In this document: positions 63,101 through 64,000 of the stretch, piece by piece | Layout: each line of letters begins with the position of its first letter | Numbering within the stretch: position 1 is the first letter of the stretch | The notes under the pieces: model-generated | Database searches by the model: none | Seen by the model: the letters and a program-made list of their open reading frames with translations, nothing else | What the model was told of the DNA's origin: nothing | Source: Cytidiella melzeri | Lineage: Eukaryota; Basidiomycota; Agaricomycetes; Polyporales; Irpicaceae | Length of the DNA stretch: 64,000 bases | Direction: 5' to 3' | Assembly (NCBI GenBank): GCA_022592445.1 | Contig: JABYQR010000068.1 | Coordinates: 91,854-155,853, forward strand | Translations under genes and position numbers: made by a program

Positions 63101-64000
63101 TCGCTTTGGCTGCTATTCTGGACTGGGAAATCCACCAGATTGACTTCCAACAAGCCTATCTGAACGGATCTTTGGACGAGGAGGTTTACATGGAGCAACC
63201 TGAAGGGTTTGTACTGGATGAAGGCAAAGTATGCCGCCTTCATAAGGCAATCTATGGCCTAAAGCAAGCAGGACGCCAATGGTTCCTCACGCTCAAGGCA
63301 TGCCTCGAAGAACTCGGCTTCGTCTGTTACGACACAGGTGATGTCGCCATTTTCACTCGTCGACGAGGGGGAGCCCTCCAAATTATTGTTTGCTACGTCG
63401 ACGATCTCACTATTATGGGGAACAGTCTCACCCTCATTAAGGAGACCAAGGACGCTCTTCGTCGCCATTTCGATCTCAAAGACTTAGGCGAGCTCAAGCA
63501 CTATCTCGGTATCCGTATCACTCGGGATAGGGGGAGTCGTCTCATCTACCTCGACCAAGAGGTCTACATAAATTCCGTTCTCAAACGCTTCCAGCATGAG
63601 GACTCCAATCCTGCTTCCACACCGCTTCCAACCGGTATCCAGTTGGTACACAACGAAAATCCCAAGGAACAGTGCGACCCAGCACTTATCCACACATACC
63701 GCAGCGTACTTGGCTCACTCATGTACGCCTCCCTTGGAACTCGACCTGACATCTCGTACGCTGTTGCGAAGCTCTGTCAATACCAGTCCAACCCCTCGCA
63801 GTTGCATCTCCGCGCTGCATATCATGTCCTTCGCTACCTTCGTGGTACATCCAGTCTCCGACTTTGTCTAGGCCATAATGATGAAGGCGTTGACAATCTT
63901 GTCGGTTACACCGACGCTGACTTTGCCGGCGACTTAGACGACTCGCTCTCCACATCTGGCTGGGTTTATTTCCTAGGCTATGGCGCTGTCTGCTCTGGTC
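60103..64000 (+). pseudogene. Copia-2 gag-pol, broken, 3' end outside the window
   Basis: Gag starts MSSTTPPTGG. At 60551/60552 about 215 nt present in Copia-1 (its 54374-54588) are missing. The junction lies in a shared CA and the frame moves by one. The second frame carries the knuckle CGFCKYKGHTEDEC, protease WMLDSGCTRHIT and integrase (CEGCQLGK, DLAGPMQ, SDRGGEYQS, NGKAERFNRT). Near 62925 one base is missing in the LPQGR codons, moving the frame again. RT (YVDDLTIMG) and RNase H (YTDADFAGD) then run open to the window end. All catalytic motifs seen are intact; only the frame is broken. Confidence 0.9.

Larger units (their letters stand above)
53326..64000 (+). mobile_element. Copia-2: Ty1/Copia retrotransposon, partial (runs off the window)
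   Basis: The 5' LTR begins TAATGGCTTTTCAGC at 53326, aligning with the Copia-1 LTR start. It is cut by Copia-1 after 53430 and resumes at 59639, ending at 59972. A primer-binding site and a gag-pol region follow. The 3' LTR lies beyond the window. The coding region is broken (an internal deletion and a frameshift), so the element is dead. It is older than Copia-1, which sits inside its LTR. Confidence 0.88.

Overview
The window is nuclear DNA from a filamentous basidiomycete, most likely an Agaricomycete. Genes are dense and broken by many introns, nearly all 49-60 nt, GT-AG. The gene set is fungal (ALO1, SFT2, Ubc7, RPC2, NOC2, Nup192). It also carries a KDZ transposon with a CxC2-type cysteine cluster, Copia elements primed by half of initiator tRNA-Met, and a LINE with RNase H. 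No bacterial, CRISPR, rRNA or tRNA feature was seen.

Layout. 1-650: remnant LTR(s). 967-1130: a PIF/Harbinger-like MITE. 1304-8417: nucleoporin Nup192/Nup205 (+). 8569-9476: SFT2 vesicle-traffic protein (-). 9640-10554: E2 enzyme Ubc7 (+). 11095-12836: D-arabinono-1,4-lactone oxidase (-). 14004-17898: Hsp70-like ATPase with a Pro/Gln-rich N-terminus (-). 18770-22992: Pol III subunit RPC2 (-). 40321-43022: NOC2 (+). 43395-48017: SNF2-family ATPase of the ERCC6L2/Rad26-like type (-). 48358-50180: FAD monooxygenase (+). 50348-50746: small zinc-finger-like orphan (-). 51539-52697: secreted SurE-type acid phosphatase (-).

Two nests of transposons occupy the rest. Nest A: RPC2 and NOC2 are divergent genes whose start codons would be only about 244 bp apart, but a full-length LINE (23104-40173, 14-bp target duplication) sits between them. 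That LINE is itself split inside its reverse transcriptase by an 11.0-kb KDZ DNA transposon (26997-38041, 7-bp target duplication). The KDZ carries its transposase on - and two cargo-type genes on +: an HMG-like protein and a protein with a GRF-like zinc finger. Nest B: a Copia element (Copia-2, 53326 to beyond the window) has a younger Copia element (Copia-1, 53431-59633, duplication CTGTA) inside its 5' LTR. Copia-1 has a solo LTR of another family (55432-56191, duplication GAGGC) inside its pol gene.

The most unusual signal is in the LTRs. All four LTR types seen here carry a 55-69 nt GT-AG intron-like segment whose donor lies 58-65 nt after a TATA box. In the Copia LTRs, the intron-bearing segment is followed in tandem by a second copy that lacks exactly that segment, as if a spliced and an unspliced copy of the leader were stored side by side. 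This is read from sequence only; whether splicing occurs must be tested on RNA.
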